45,317 bases of DNA from Chlamydiales bacterium (lineage in GTDB: Bacteria > Chlamydiota > Chlamydiia > Chlamydiales > JAJFMA01). The stretch is taken from the NCBI GenBank assembly GCA_030679955.1, contig JAUXSF010000016.1:1-45317 (forward strand), written 5' to 3'. Position 1 is the stretch's first letter. Each line of letters starts with the position of its first letter. The notes beneath the pieces are model-generated. The model was not told the DNA's origin and searched no databases. It worked only from the letters and a program-made list of their open reading frames with translations. Positions 1-11,454 of the stretch are shown piece by piece. Made by a program: the position numbers and the translations under genes.

Positions 1-189
1 TGTCGACAACTGCGTTGCCGACAACTCCCACGACGTCTGAAAAGTTCTCAGACAGAACATGAAATTCAACAAAAAACTAGGTTGAATCAGAAACGCGCAA
101 ACTGCCTAGTGCTTTTTGTCTAGACAATGGGGTCCACCTTACTTGATAGAGTCTTTCTTTGCGCCTTTGCGACTTTGCGTTTAAATCCT
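1..189. other. Gene-free left edge with a small hairpin
   Basis: No convincing gene is seen left of birA. Several frames are open to the window edge for 12 to 40 codons (the longest runs in frame 1 to a TAG at 121-123), so the 3' end of an outside gene cannot be excluded. A 6-bp hairpin (GTCTGA/TCAGAC, 35-53) and a CGCAAAG-type repeat (151-186) are the only structure. Confidence 0.4.
151..186 (-). repeat. CGCAAAG-type dispersed repeat, copy 1
   Basis: Read on the minus strand this is TTTAAACGCAAAG followed by further CGCAAAG-like heptamers, ending in a GAAAGA run. A similar TTTAAACGCAAAGGCGC block lies on the plus strand at 36434-36474. It sits just downstream of the birA stop codon. Similar short repeats occur between genes in many unrelated environmental bacteria. 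No function is assigned. Confidence 0.6.
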
Positions 190-915
190 CTACGCGATTT
201 CGCCACTGACAATGCGTTTAACATCATCATTGATGATCAGATTGAGAGTGCCATCGTCATTGATGCTGTGGAACGATCCTTCAACTATCACATTGCCCAG
301 ATGGAAGCGTACGGTGTCACCCAGTTGATGGACGAGCAGGCCGCGGAAGTTTTCAAGAAAAGGTGGTAGACCATCCTTCAAGAAACGTTTTAAACCTGCG
401 CAAACAGCGTTGCTAATCTGATCGCTGATCTCTTCAAGGTTCAGACTTTGCTTGGCGATTATGCTCAACGATGTTGCGGGGCGATCTAGGCTAGCTAAAG
501 CGGAGGGGGGCATGTTGATGTTGAGTCCTAGGCCGATTAGACAGCATACTTCGTCATCTATGCGCGTGGTCTCGCCAAGGATTCCACCGACCTTAGCATT
601 TTCAATTAAAATGTCATTGGGCCACTTAAGAGAGGGAGAGTAACCCATGCGACTCAGCTCTAAAGCCGCAGAGACAGCAACTACTTGAGTCACATTAGCG
701 AAATCGCGTCGACGAGGAGGCAAGAATAGGCAGAATGTGGCGTAAAGATTTTGATCTGGAGGTGAGATCCAAACTCTATTATGCCTGCCACGACCAGCGG
801 TTTGCTCACCAGCGGTGACGACTGTAATGCGATCGCGTTTAAAGTACCTTACGTTGGCTTTAGCCCATACATTGGTAGAGTCAACAATGGGAAAATGGTA
901 GCGATCTATCTTCAT
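190..915 (-). CDS. birA: Biotin--[acetyl-CoA-carboxylase] ligase (BirA catalytic type)
   Basis: The cytoplasmic enzyme makes biotinyl-AMP and transfers biotin to the BCCP subunit of acetyl-CoA carboxylase for fatty-acid synthesis. The 241-residue protein is the catalytic domain only, without the N-terminal repressor helix-turn-helix of E. coli BirA. Visible family motifs are DSTN (12-15), the biotinyl-AMP loop GRGRHNR (41-47), KWPND (97-101) and KVGGILGE (108-115, with the catalytic-type lysine). It is the last gene of a leftward run: its ATG overlaps the stop of the preceding glycosyltransferase by 4 bp, so it is translationally coupled to glycan genes. From memory, birA (CT725) and rodA (CT726) are neighbours in C. 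trachomatis; here about 12.5 kb of sugar genes separates them. Confidence 0.93.
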   Translation of the reverse strand: MKIDRYHFPIVDSTNVWAKANVRYFKRDRITVVTAGEQTAGRGRHNRVWISPPDQNLYATFCLFLPPRRRDFANVTQVVAVSAALELSRMGYSPSLKWPNDILIENAKVGGILGETTRIDDEVCCLIGLGLNINMPPSALASLDRPATSLSIIAKQSLNLEEISDQISNAVCAGLKRFLKDGLPPFLENFRGLLVHQLGDTVRFHLGNVIVEGSFHSINDDGTLNLIINDDVKRIVSGEIA

Positions 916-2029
916 AGGCGACTCATTGCCTCCGCAAAGGATGGTACGGTATGATATTGATGGTACGCTGATTGCATTTTCAGTAGTTTTGCGCGAATTT
1001 CAGCATCTTCACCGATTCGGACGATATGTTCAGCTAAATCTGGTCGCTGCCAATCGATTACTAGATCATGAAGATCGAACCTCTTGACCTCTTCAGCAGT
1101 CCAGGTACCCTCGCTGACCAAAGGTATTTTGCCATAGGTGACGGCTTCCACAAAGATGCCTGAAGAATTGGAATTATAAGCCTCAGGTGCATAAGGGATC
1201 ACTATAAAGTCACTCTCAGCCATACATTGTAGATAGCTTGCTGTGGGTAGTATTTCCGGTACGATCTCAAAAGGTGTGTTAGAAACTGGCAGTCCTTCGA
1301 TAGCTTTTTCGCTGAATAGGAGCTTTAGACTATTTGCAGCGTGCGAACAGTCGAGCAAGCGATTAACAACATAAACGCCGATATTAGGCTTAGGCAGGCC
1401 TCTGCACCAACACACAAAACGTTTTTCTGGCCTAGCTGTCACTTCAGGCAATGTTTCGCCCGTATGAGGAATCGGCATCACCGTTACAGGCATACCTAAG
1501 TATTTTTCCCAATGAGGTACCAATAGTTCGGTGTCGACTAAGATGCGTATGCGATCTTTGCCAAGTATCCAGGATAACGCTTGTAGGCAGCGCTTAAATC
1601 CCTTTGCACTACCAGGTAGTTTGGCGGGAACATAGCGGAATAGCATCCATAAGGTTAAGTTCTTGGCAGGATATCCTAACAGACTACGTACGATAGGTCG
1701 AAACTGGCGCAGCGACACATATTCCAGAAAGAGAATGTTGTTGCCATTCGGATTCGATTCAGCTTTTAAGAAGCCTGATACAGAACGTCTATAGCGATAC
1801 TTAGCCCATAAAAGTGCTAGGAAATGCGGTGAAAACGCGTTACTCGGGTTGGGGTCGTCCAAGCATTTTTTCCAATGCGGTGGCCAAGCCTGAATTGAGT
1901 TGGTTTTTGGAACGGCTAATTTGTAAGGCCATCCTAAAAGATTTGCTGCATCGTTTACAGCCTTGTGGTAGGTGTAAAAATGGCCTCTTTCAGTTTGCAT
2001 GTACGGAGAGATCGCTAGCACCGTTGGCT

Positions 2030-2033
<4 letters not shown>
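912..2033 (-). CDS. Glycosyltransferase, GT-B fold, family uncertain
   Basis: Probably transfers a sugar from a nucleotide-sugar donor to a surface glycan. The start is set at the MKPTVLAIS methionine, because its ATG forms a 4-bp ATGA overlap with the upstream epimerase stop; a start 9 codons earlier is open but less likely. The product is 373 residues. Its C-terminal half carries a GT4-like nucleotide-sugar-binding pattern: FIVIPYAPEAYNSNSSGIF then EAVTYGKIPLVSEG, comparable to the E-x7-E region of GT-B enzymes. No membrane segment is evident. It is transcribed with two epimerases, a nucleotidyltransferase and a kinase upstream and birA downstream. Donor and acceptor cannot be read from the sequence. 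Confidence 0.75.
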
Positions 2034-4583
<2,550 letters not shown>

Positions 4584-4585
4584 GA

Positions 4586-5587
4586 CTAATGCCTAAGGTA
4601 GATGATAGAGCTTCCTTCATTTTCCATGCGGAATTTGACCTCAGCCATATCCTTCAGAGCATTTCTTACCGAATCTTGTTTTTCTGGAGGAACCATCAGC
4701 AACAAGAAGCCACCACCGCCAGCGCCACAAACTTTGCCGCCAAAGGCTCCAGCTTGTTTTGCACGTGTGTATGCATCATCGATCACTGAGTTGCTGATCT
4801 GTGATGACAGCTGCTTTTTCATATGCCAGCCATGGTCCATCATAGCTCCCAGCTTTTCAATCATTTGGTCTGGAGCTGAGTGTGAAATGACCTCTTCGGC
4901 TTCTTCCACTTGCTGAAGCATTTGTTGAAGATAGCTATCGTTGGATTTGTTCTGAGTTTTATCGATCTGCTCCTTAACCACAACGTGAGCCAGGCGTGAC
5001 ATACCTGTGAAGAACATCATTAAACAGCTATCTAGGGTTTGGAGTTTCTCTTTTGAGATAATGACAGGACGCACATTGATGTTATTCTCTGAGAACTCTA
5101 TCACGTTAAATCCACCAAACGCCGCGTGGTATTGGTCCTGAGACCCAACATTTTCCTGAATTAACGTATGTTCAACGTGACAAGCATCTTTGGCAAGGGT
5201 TGCTTTAGAGACCATTTTGCCAGCCTTAGCAGCCAACGCATGTAACAAGCCAACGGTAAAAGTCGAGGAAGATCCTAGCCCTGTACGTGCTGGTAGGTCA
5301 GCAAAAATGTGCACGTCAACATTGTGACCTGGATTTTTATAGCGCAGGCATTCGCGGACGCTCGGATGTACAATCTCATCGATTTCGTGGACAAGTTCAG
5401 ATTTGGAATAGCTAACGCGGTATTTGTAGTCGAAAAAGTCACTGAGGGTATTCACACTGACATAGACGTACTTGTCGATTGTGGTGCCTAGGACGGCTCC
5501 GCGATTGCGGTGGTAGTATTCTCGGTAATCCGTTCCACCACCAAACAGACTTACACGCACAGGCGTTTTCGAGATCACGTTAGACAT
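4586..5587 (-). CDS. GHMP-family sugar kinase, HddA-like
   Basis: Phosphorylates a sugar, most likely a heptose phosphate (HddA type), to supply the following nucleotidyltransferase. N-terminal substrate motif KTPVRVSLFGGGTDYREYY; ATP-binding motif LPARTGLGSSSTFTVG; C-terminal glycine-rich motif CGAGGGGFLLLM. I chose the MSNVIS start because a GGA Shine-Dalgarno core lies 6 bases before it; a longer 353-residue reading begins at a far-upstream in-frame ATG. The result is 333 residues, normal for HddA. It heads the leftward glycan operon. Isomerase (GmhA) and phosphatase (GmhB) partners are not in the window, so the pathway must be completed elsewhere or the substrate differs. Confidence 0.85.
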   Translation of the reverse strand: MSNVISKTPVRVSLFGGGTDYREYYHRNRGAVLGTTIDKYVYVSVNTLSDFFDYKYRVSYSKSELVHEIDEIVHPSVRECLRYKNPGHNVDVHIFADLPARTGLGSSSTFTVGLLHALAAKAGKMVSKATLAKDACHVEHTLIQENVGSQDQYHAAFGGFNVIEFSENNINVRPVIISKEKLQTLDSCLMMFFTGMSRLAHVVVKEQIDKTQNKSNDSYLQQMLQQVEEAEEVISHSAPDQMIEKLGAMMDHGWHMKKQLSSQISNSVIDDAYTRAKQAGAFGGKVCGAGGGGFLLLMVPPEKQDSVRNALKDMAEVKFRMENEGSSIIYLRH

Positions 5588-5832
5588 AATCATTCCAAAT
5601 TTTAATGTGGACGGCCACTTTATCATGGATATGCACGAGATGACCATGAAAAAATGTGATAGAACATGGACCTAACAGATATGCAGGGCAGACGCATCAT
5701 AGTTGTGTCAGGTGCCCATGGTGTCATCTACTCGGAACAGAAGAACATTTTTTGATAGGTGACCTGATGCGTATGGGGGTAGGCAGGAAGACAGATTTTT
5801 GTTAATCTATTAGCAATAATGTGAGAGAAATC

Positions 5833-6486
5833 ATGTCGGAAACTTTGACTTCTGTCAGTGAAAATAACGGTATCGGTGCTATGACCGCTGACGATCAGAA
5901 TATCTACAGTGTAGGTATTTCTACTGGTGGGTCCGCTGAAATACGCATGGCTCAGGCAAATCCAAACAGTCATATCATCGCGACTACTATTGATCAAGAA
6001 GGTGCAGCGTTTGCACAAGGTCGTATTGAGGCAGCGGGGTTGCAAAACCGAATTCAAGTGAAAATAGAGGATATATCTCAATCCCTTATCTATTTAGACG
6101 GCTATTTCAATTTTATCTATGCGCGTTTAGTTTTACATTACCTGCCCAGCGCAGCTCTTGAACTAGCTTTAATGGAGCTTCATCGAGTATTGAAGCCCGG
6201 CGGGAGAATCTTTGTTGTTGTACGATCTGATGAGTGTCGTGAGGCGAGTGCTAAAGAATCCATGTTTGATCCAGAAACAGGTATTACCACATATCGTTCT
6301 GGGAACAATTCTTATAGTCGCTATTTCCACAGCGAGGCGTCTATTCAGAATTTTCTGACCAACGCTGGATTTGAAGTGAAGTATGTTCGATCCTACAGCG
6401 AACGCTTATGCAGCGATTTTCAGCGCACACAACTAGCGCAGTCCGTAGATATTCTGGTTGAACTACTCGCACAAAAACTTAGTTAA
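5833..6486 (+). CDS. Class I SAM-dependent methyltransferase
   Basis: Predicted methyl transfer from S-adenosylmethionine to an unknown acceptor, probably a sugar given the neighbours. The 217-residue protein has a modified motif I (SVGISTGGSAE), an acidic strand-2 end (ATTIDQEG), a motif II-like FNFIYARLVLHYLP and motif III LKPGGRIFVVV, which is the Methyltransf_11/25 pattern. The ATG at 5833 is preferred over an in-frame GTG at 5821 because GAGAG lies 5-6 bases upstream of it. It is divergent from the kinase-led operon and is the first gene of a rightward half of the glycan island. Confidence 0.78.
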   Translation: MSETLTSVSENNGIGAMTADDQNIYSVGISTGGSAEIRMAQANPNSHIIATTIDQEGAAFAQGRIEAAGLQNRIQVKIEDISQSLIYLDGYFNFIYARLVLHYLPSAALELALMELHRVLKPGGRIFVVVRSDECREASAKESMFDPETGITTYRSGNNSYSRYFHSEASIQNFLTNAGFEVKYVRSYSERLCSDFQRTQLAQSVDILVELLAQKLS

Positions 6487-6585
6487 AGTAATTTTTTTAT
6501 ATGGTCGGCTTCAGTCCATAAATTGACCAGTGGATCATAATTTGAGTCGCTGGTAACATCGCGCACTACAATTTAGGAGTTTCCG

Positions 6586-7794
6586 ATGCATTGTCGTGTA
6601 TGTGATTCCGATCAACTTCAGCCAGCTATCGACCTTGGAACGCAACCGTGGTGTAACCATTTTCTGAAGCAGGATGAAGTGGGATCTGAGCCCTCTTATC
6701 CGCTCAGAGTGGTGCACTGTGCAAAGTGTCAGACGGCACAGCTTGACTACACGGTGAAGAAGGAGATCATGTTCGGAAACCACACCTATCTCTCAGGTGT
6801 GACAAAGTCATTGAGCGACCACTTTAAGACTGTCGCCACCGAGATCGATCAACGGTTTTTTCACGAGCGCACACAAAAAGCGGTTCTAGACATTGGCTCC
6901 AATGATGGAACACAACTCAAGCACTTTCAATCGCTAGGTTACGATGTTTTGGGGGTTGAATCTTCACAACAAACCTCTAAGATCGCTACAGATGCTGGCG
7001 TGCCTACGCTGAACACGTTTTTTAATCATGCCGTGGCGGTCGATCTTAATCGCAAATTCGAAGTGATCAATGCTGCGGGAGTTTTCTTCCATCTCGAAGA
7101 ACTACATTCCGTTACTCAAGGCATTCGCGAAGCGTTAGCACACGATGGTGTATTTGTTGTTCAATTTCTCTACATGAAACGCATCGTTGAAAACACAGCC
7201 TTTGACCAAATTTATCACGAACACCTTCTGTACTACAACCTAAAGACAATTCAGACCTTGTTGGAACGTCATGGATTGAGCTTGTTTGACGCTCATCTGA
7301 CGGCCATTCACGGTGGTTCTATTATTGCTTTCGCAACACATCAAAAGAGCTGTCCATCTGCCTCTCAACGACTTGAACAGCTGCGTGAGCAGGAGGAATC
7401 TAGCGATTGTAATTCGCTGGAATACTACATGAAGTTTGCGAAACACATCGAAGAGATGAAGGAGCGCAATCTTGACTACCTAGGGCAAGCCAAAGCGCAG
7501 AAGAAGCGCATTTATGGCTTGGGCGCACCTGTTAAGGGCAACACAATGCTGAACTATTTTGGTGTAGGAACGCAATATCTCGATGTGCTTGTTGAAAAGA
7601 ACGCCCTCCGCAAAGGCCTCTTTTCGCCGGGTATGCACATTCCCGTGGTGATGGAAGATGAATTACTCATCTACCCAGACATCTATTTCGTGCTAGCATG
7701 GAACTTTAAGGAAGAGATTCTACGAAATAACAAAGTGTTGATAGAGAAAGGGGTACAGTTCTATTTCCCTGTAGACCCCAAACCCGTTAATTGA
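6586..7794 (+). CDS. Zinc-containing sugar C-methyltransferase (TcaB9/NovU/TylC3-like)
   Basis: Adds a methyl group to a carbon of a keto-deoxy nucleotide sugar. The 402-residue architecture is typical: an N-terminal zinc-binding segment with C3, C6, C45 and C48; a SAM-binding core with VLDIGSNDG (100-108); the catalytic-region motif YHEH (210-213) shared with TcaB9-type C-methyltransferases; H242-GGS; and a C-terminal Methyltransf_14 domain containing GLGAPVKGNT. TTAGGAG lies 6 bases before the ATG. Such enzymes normally act on 4-keto sugars, so a 4,6-dehydratase is expected; none of the SDRs here is an obvious one. Branched-chain sugars are common in surface polysaccharides. Confidence 0.88.
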   Translation: MHCRVCDSDQLQPAIDLGTQPWCNHFLKQDEVGSEPSYPLRVVHCAKCQTAQLDYTVKKEIMFGNHTYLSGVTKSLSDHFKTVATEIDQRFFHERTQKAVLDIGSNDGTQLKHFQSLGYDVLGVESSQQTSKIATDAGVPTLNTFFNHAVAVDLNRKFEVINAAGVFFHLEELHSVTQGIREALAHDGVFVVQFLYMKRIVENTAFDQIYHEHLLYYNLKTIQTLLERHGLSLFDAHLTAIHGGSIIAFATHQKSCPSASQRLEQLREQEESSDCNSLEYYMKFAKHIEEMKERNLDYLGQAKAQKKRIYGLGAPVKGNTMLNYFGVGTQYLDVLVEKNALRKGLFSPGMHIPVVMEDELLIYPDIYFVLAWNFKEEILRNNKVLIEKGVQFYFPVDPKPVN

Positions 7795-7796
7795 TC

Positions 7797-8666
7797 TTAG
7801 CGGCTTTTGCGTACAACCAAGTGAAACCCATTCTGTTGATTTTGGCTGTAATCTGAGTCGTATAGCTCGTTTCCGCTGCCTCTTGGGAAGTCCTTATTTA
7901 CAAAAACGTCATCAGCTAGCTCGAAGCCATTTTTCTTGGCAAATTCGTGCCACCAAGCTTTATTCTCAATTGTTTCATGCCAATTGATGCCTGTTGCTTC
8001 GTCGGTATCGTGATGTGTGGCTACAGATGCGCAGAAAATGCCGTCATCGGTGAGATGTTCACGAATGTTTTTAAACAATTGAGGCAATTGGTTCTTAGGG
8101 ATGTGTTCAAGTACTTCCCAACATGAAATAACATCAAATTTCAGAGACTGTTGAGAAACTTTGTCCTTTAATTGAAACGGATGTGTCACATCGCATGTGA
8201 AGAGGTTATTTTTTAGAAGAGGCCATTCTGCACGCTGATTGATCAGAGAGTAGTCGCTGCCTTCTAGGCCAACGGCTTGATGCCCAGCAAGAATGAAGTC
8301 AAGGACTAGGCCTCCGCCGGAACAGCCGAGGTCTAAGAAGCGCAAGGGACGGTCAAAATGTAGCTCACAGCGGCGGAGAAAGCGTCTACTGCGAGTGTTA
8401 TCATTTTTTGTTCCACGAGGATGGATATGGTCCAAGCTATGAATAGCTACCGGATGTTCGGTTTCTAACACCACTTCTTCAAGCTTTGGGAAGAATTTAT
8501 TTTGGCTTAGAAGCGTTAACAGGTCGGTGAACCTTCGGTCGCTCTCACGTCGTAGTTGAGCGATTTCGAGATGCGCATTTTCCACCATTTTAATCAGGTC
8601 ATGGGCTCTGCTGCGAAAACGCTTGCGACGATAAGTACGCAGCTTTCGAAAGAGTTGACGTATCAT
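7797..8666 (-). CDS. Class I SAM-dependent methyltransferase (Methyltransf_23 type)
   Basis: A 289-residue protein with a basic, coiled N-terminal stretch (roughly residues 1-55, rich in R/K and E) and a methyltransferase core. Motif I is LRFLDLGCSGGG, followed by an acid at strand 2 (GLEGSDYS), and motif IV/V CWEVLEHIPK is typical of the Methyltransf_23/UbiG-like group. It is read against its neighbours: its stop is 2 bp from the stop of the C-methyltransferase, and its start is divergent from the TylF-like gene. The acceptor is probably a sugar in the same glycan, but this is inference from position. Confidence 0.8.
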   Translation of the reverse strand: MIRQLFRKLRTYRRKRFRSRAHDLIKMVENAHLEIAQLRRESDRRFTDLLTLLSQNKFFPKLEEVVLETEHPVAIHSLDHIHPRGTKNDNTRSRRFLRRCELHFDRPLRFLDLGCSGGGLVLDFILAGHQAVGLEGSDYSLINQRAEWPLLKNNLFTCDVTHPFQLKDKVSQQSLKFDVISCWEVLEHIPKNQLPQLFKNIREHLTDDGIFCASVATHHDTDEATGINWHETIENKAWWHEFAKKNGFELADDVFVNKDFPRGSGNELYDSDYSQNQQNGFHLVVRKSR

Positions 8667-8754
8667 AACATTCCACGTGGTTTAGGTTATTACTGGAGTG
8701 GATGCTATCAAGTTTTGGCTCTTCTGTCTAAATTTTTTTCCGAAATATCCTCAG

Positions 8755-8783
8755 TTGTAATTTTTGAGGCAGCTGTATTTAAT
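8755..8783 (+). promoter_or_regulatory. Predicted sigma-70-type promoter for the TylF-like gene
   Basis: TTGTAA at 8755-8760, a 17-base spacer and TTTAAT at 8778-8783, ending 22 bases before the ATG at 8806. The position in a divergent intergenic region supports it; match quality is moderate. Confidence 0.45.
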
Positions 8784-8805
8784 GTATTGTCTAACTACGA
8801 GGATT

Positions 8806-9540
8806 ATGGGATTAAAAACACTGATTAAGCGTCCGTTCAAAAGCGCGATTAAAAATTTGGTCAATATGGTCGAGAAAGCTCGCCACGAGTCTGTAAATGA
8901 CTTGGTGAGTGATCATGTGCTCTCAGCTGTTAGGCAAAGAGCTTTAAAAGAGACGGTGGATTTCATTTATGAAAGTATGCCTACCGCCATTGGAATGAAT
9001 CGTAGAACAGATGTTATTCCCCATGCGATGGTTAACCGAGCTATTAAAGGCTTGGTTCTGGAATTTGGTGTGTTTAGTGGTGAATCTGTTAACCGAATGG
9101 CCAAACTAGCTCCTAATGAAACGATTCACGGATTTGATAGCTTTGAAGGTTTGCCAGAGAATTGGGATGGACATTCGTTGGGTAAGGGAACGTTTAGTTT
9201 GAAGGGGAAGCTCCCCAAAGTGCGAGAGAACGTTTGCTTGCATCAGGGATGGTTTAATGAAACTGCGCCTGCCTTTTTCCAAAATTGCAAGGATGTCATC
9301 AGCCTATTACATATTGATTGTGACTTGTATCAGTCTACTAAGACAGTGTTGGATGCTGCGAAGGACCACATAGTCCCTGGAACGATCATTGTTTTAGACG
9401 AGTTTTTTGGCTACCCGTTCTTTCAGCAACATGAGTTTCGAGCATTTTTTGAATTTGCAGCGGAACACCAGCTGAAATATCGCTTTATGGCATATGGTGG
9501 GTCATCTGTGGCCTTGATAGTGGAAGAGAAGCATAAATGA
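8806..9540 (+). CDS. TylF/MycF-like sugar O-methyltransferase
   Basis: Predicted metal-dependent transfer of methyl from SAM to a sugar hydroxyl, as in macrocin O-methyltransferase. The 244-residue product contains LVLEFGVFSGESV (motif I), GFDSFEGLPENW and the metal-site signature HIDCDLYQST, which is diagnostic for this family, then IIVLDEFFGYP. The ATG at 8806 is chosen: GAGG is close upstream and it matches the family length; an in-frame ATG 14 codons earlier has no ribosome-binding site. Its stop overlaps the following glycosyltransferase start by 4 bp, so the two are coupled. Confidence 0.88.
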   Translation: MGLKTLIKRPFKSAIKNLVNMVEKARHESVNDLVSDHVLSAVRQRALKETVDFIYESMPTAIGMNRRTDVIPHAMVNRAIKGLVLEFGVFSGESVNRMAKLAPNETIHGFDSFEGLPENWDGHSLGKGTFSLKGKLPKVRENVCLHQGWFNETAPAFFQNCKDVISLLHIDCDLYQSTKTVLDAAKDHIVPGTIIVLDEFFGYPFFQQHEFRAFFEFAAEHQLKYRFMAYGGSSVALIVEEKHK

Positions 9541-10451
9541 CCAAGCAGAAAATTGTTTTTCTTGGACGAGAAATTCATTTGCGTACCAAAAGCGATGAGT
9601 TCTTTGTCGAGATTCTAAAGGAAGTTGGCGACGTCACAGTATTGCGTCGGGAAGCTTATAGTAACGCCGAATGTATCAAGTACATTCAAAAGCTGGCGCC
9701 CGAACTCCTCATTTTTTATCAATTGCCACCATCGGTCTGGCACCATCTAATGCCGTTACGAGGTATTCGTAAAGTGTGGGTTCCTATGTATGATGGCTTT
9801 AAAGAGCTGTCATGGAAGAAACGTGTAGCATTTCGTTTGGCTGGTGTCGAGGTTATTTCGTTTTGTCAGCGTATTCATGATCATGTGGTTGATTCAGGTC
9901 TGTCATCTCAACGTGTTTGCCTCTTTCCTGAGCCCGATCATAATGGCCTTCAACATAGTCATGAGCCACCCTATACGGCTTTTTTGTGGCAGAGAGACCG
10001 ATCAATCAATCTTCAGTTGCTCACTAAGCTTTTCCCTGCAGGACATATTCAAAAAGTAATATTTAAGAGTGATTTGGCCGAGCCCACTCATTTGAATGTT
10101 CCTTTTGAGGTTGAGCATTTAGAAGGCTGGTTATCCAGGGAAGCTCTCTTAGAGAAAATTCGTCAGGCTGACTACTATATTGCTCCAAGACATCAAGAAG
10201 GCATTGGTTTTAGCTTCTTAGAAGCTATGGCGATGGGGAAAATTGTTGTAGGTCATAATGATGCAACGATGAATGAGTACATCCAAGATGGAGTGACGGG
10301 GCACCTTTTTGATAGTTACGGTCCACTACAACCATCATGGCCAACGCCCGCAGCCATGCAGAGCTCTTTAGAGCAATATTGTCATAAGGCACATATAGAT
10401 TGGAAGAGAGACCGCCAGGCTATTAAGGACTATCTATCATGCGCGTTGTAG
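9537..10451 (+). CDS. Glycosyltransferase, GT4-like
   Basis: A 304-residue GT-B glycosyltransferase, likely adding one sugar to the surface glycan. The C-terminal donor-binding region is clear: YYIAPRHQEGIGFSFLEAMA followed by MGKIVVGHNDATMNEYI and DGVTGHLFD, the GT4 E-x7-E pattern. The N-terminal half is compact and poorly conserved. No transmembrane segment is seen. It overlaps the upstream O-methyltransferase by 4 bp and the next glycosyltransferase by 13 bp, consistent with a translationally coupled trio. Confidence 0.82.
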   Translation: MTKQKIVFLGREIHLRTKSDEFFVEILKEVGDVTVLRREAYSNAECIKYIQKLAPELLIFYQLPPSVWHHLMPLRGIRKVWVPMYDGFKELSWKKRVAFRLAGVEVISFCQRIHDHVVDSGLSSQRVCLFPEPDHNGLQHSHEPPYTAFLWQRDRSINLQLLTKLFPAGHIQKVIFKSDLAEPTHLNVPFEVEHLEGWLSREALLEKIRQADYYIAPRHQEGIGFSFLEAMAMGKIVVGHNDATMNEYIQDGVTGHLFDSYGPLQPSWPTPAAMQSSLEQYCHKAHIDWKRDRQAIKDYLSCAL

Positions 10452-11404
10452 CAATCACTGTAGGCCAAGCGAACGCTGGTAGTACGCGTTTTCGTATCAT
10501 GCAATACCTTCCCTATTTGGTTTCAGAGGGGGTAGAGCTACAAACTATCCCTCAAGATGAGCTTGATAGTAGTTCTCTTGACCTAGTTCGTAGCGCTGAT
10601 GTGGTTATTAATCAGAAATGTTTGCTTAAGCGTTCTGTTGCACGTGAGATTGTGGGGGCTAGCCAAAGGCTGATTTTTGATTTTGACGATGCCATCTACA
10701 CGCGTCCCGGCAAGCCCTATAGTTGGCTCACACAATGGCGTGTGCTTTCTCGCTATCGCTATTGGTTAAAAGCGGCTGATGTTGTCACGGTAGCCAATGC
10801 AGAGCTTGCCAAATCAGCAAAAAAATATGCGCAAGACGTTCAGGTGCTGCCTATGGGTATTAATTTAACTGACTGGCAGCCCAAGCAACGTTTAAATGAT
10901 GAGCAATTCAGGATCGGTTGGGTGGGTGCGCCTAACAACCTGGTCTATTTGGAGAGGTTAGATCCTGTTCTACAATCATTGTGTAAACGGTTTCCCAACA
11001 TACGTATTAGTGTCTTTAGTGGTCAAAAACCGAATTTGAGCTGCCCTTTTGAATATGTGCCCTTTATTCCCGGTGGAGAGGTCGATTTTATCCAAAAGCT
11101 GGATGTCGGGTTGTTACCCATGGAAGATGATGAGTATTCTCGTGGCAAATCACCGATCAAAGCCATTCAATATCTGGCTTGTGGTGTTCCTGTAGTAGGG
11201 AATTTTGTTGGCGCTGCCAACGAAATATGCAACGACAGTAATAGCCTGAAAGTTAGTACAGACTGGGAGCAAGGCATTGCAACCTTGGCTGCTGACCAAG
11301 GTCTTCGCGAAAGACTTGGTGCTGCAGGTAGACGGCATATTGAGCTACATCACGATGCGGACAAGCTCGGCAAGCGTCTAAAAGATATTTTCAAGGGACA
11401 TTAG
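10439..11404 (+). CDS. Glycosyltransferase, GT4-like
   Basis: A 321-residue glycosyltransferase. It starts MRVVAITVGQANAGSTRFR, a pattern seen in GT4-like proteins that begin with a glycine/serine-rich acceptor loop followed by TRFR. The C-terminal half has DVGLLPMEDDEYSRGKSPIK then AIQYLACGVPVVGN, the donor-sugar-binding region. It ends immediately before a strong bidirectional terminator hairpin, and it overlaps the upstream glycosyltransferase by 13 bp. The sugar specificity is not evident. Confidence 0.83.
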   Translation: MRVVAITVGQANAGSTRFRIMQYLPYLVSEGVELQTIPQDELDSSSLDLVRSADVVINQKCLLKRSVAREIVGASQRLIFDFDDAIYTRPGKPYSWLTQWRVLSRYRYWLKAADVVTVANAELAKSAKKYAQDVQVLPMGINLTDWQPKQRLNDEQFRIGWVGAPNNLVYLERLDPVLQSLCKRFPNIRISVFSGQKPNLSCPFEYVPFIPGGEVDFIQKLDVGLLPMEDDEYSRGKSPIKAIQYLACGVPVVGNFVGAANEICNDSNSLKVSTDWEQGIATLAADQGLRERLGAAGRRHIELHHDADKLGKRLKDIFKGH

Positions 11405-11410
11405 AGACGA

Positions 11411-11452
11411 AAGAGACCTTAGGGACTTATTTTCTAGTCCCTAAGGTCTCTT
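11411..11452. terminator. Bidirectional terminator hairpin, 17-bp perfect stem
   Basis: Perfect inverted repeat of 17 bp (11411-11427 and 11436-11452) with an 8-base loop (tattttct). It lies between convergent glycosyltransferase genes, 6 bp after one stop and 2 bp before the other, so it can serve both strands. The flanks lack a long T-run. Confidence 0.85.
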
Positions 11453-11454
11453 AG

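Noticed and set aside
127-369. An 80-codon plus-strand frame overlapping the 3' end of birA
   Set aside because: Most of it is antisense to a conserved gene, and it starts within a dispersed repeat.
5728-6081. A 117-codon minus-strand frame divergent region near the methyltransferase
   Set aside because: It overlaps the methyltransferase, lacks domain features and is rich in residues expected from a shadow frame.
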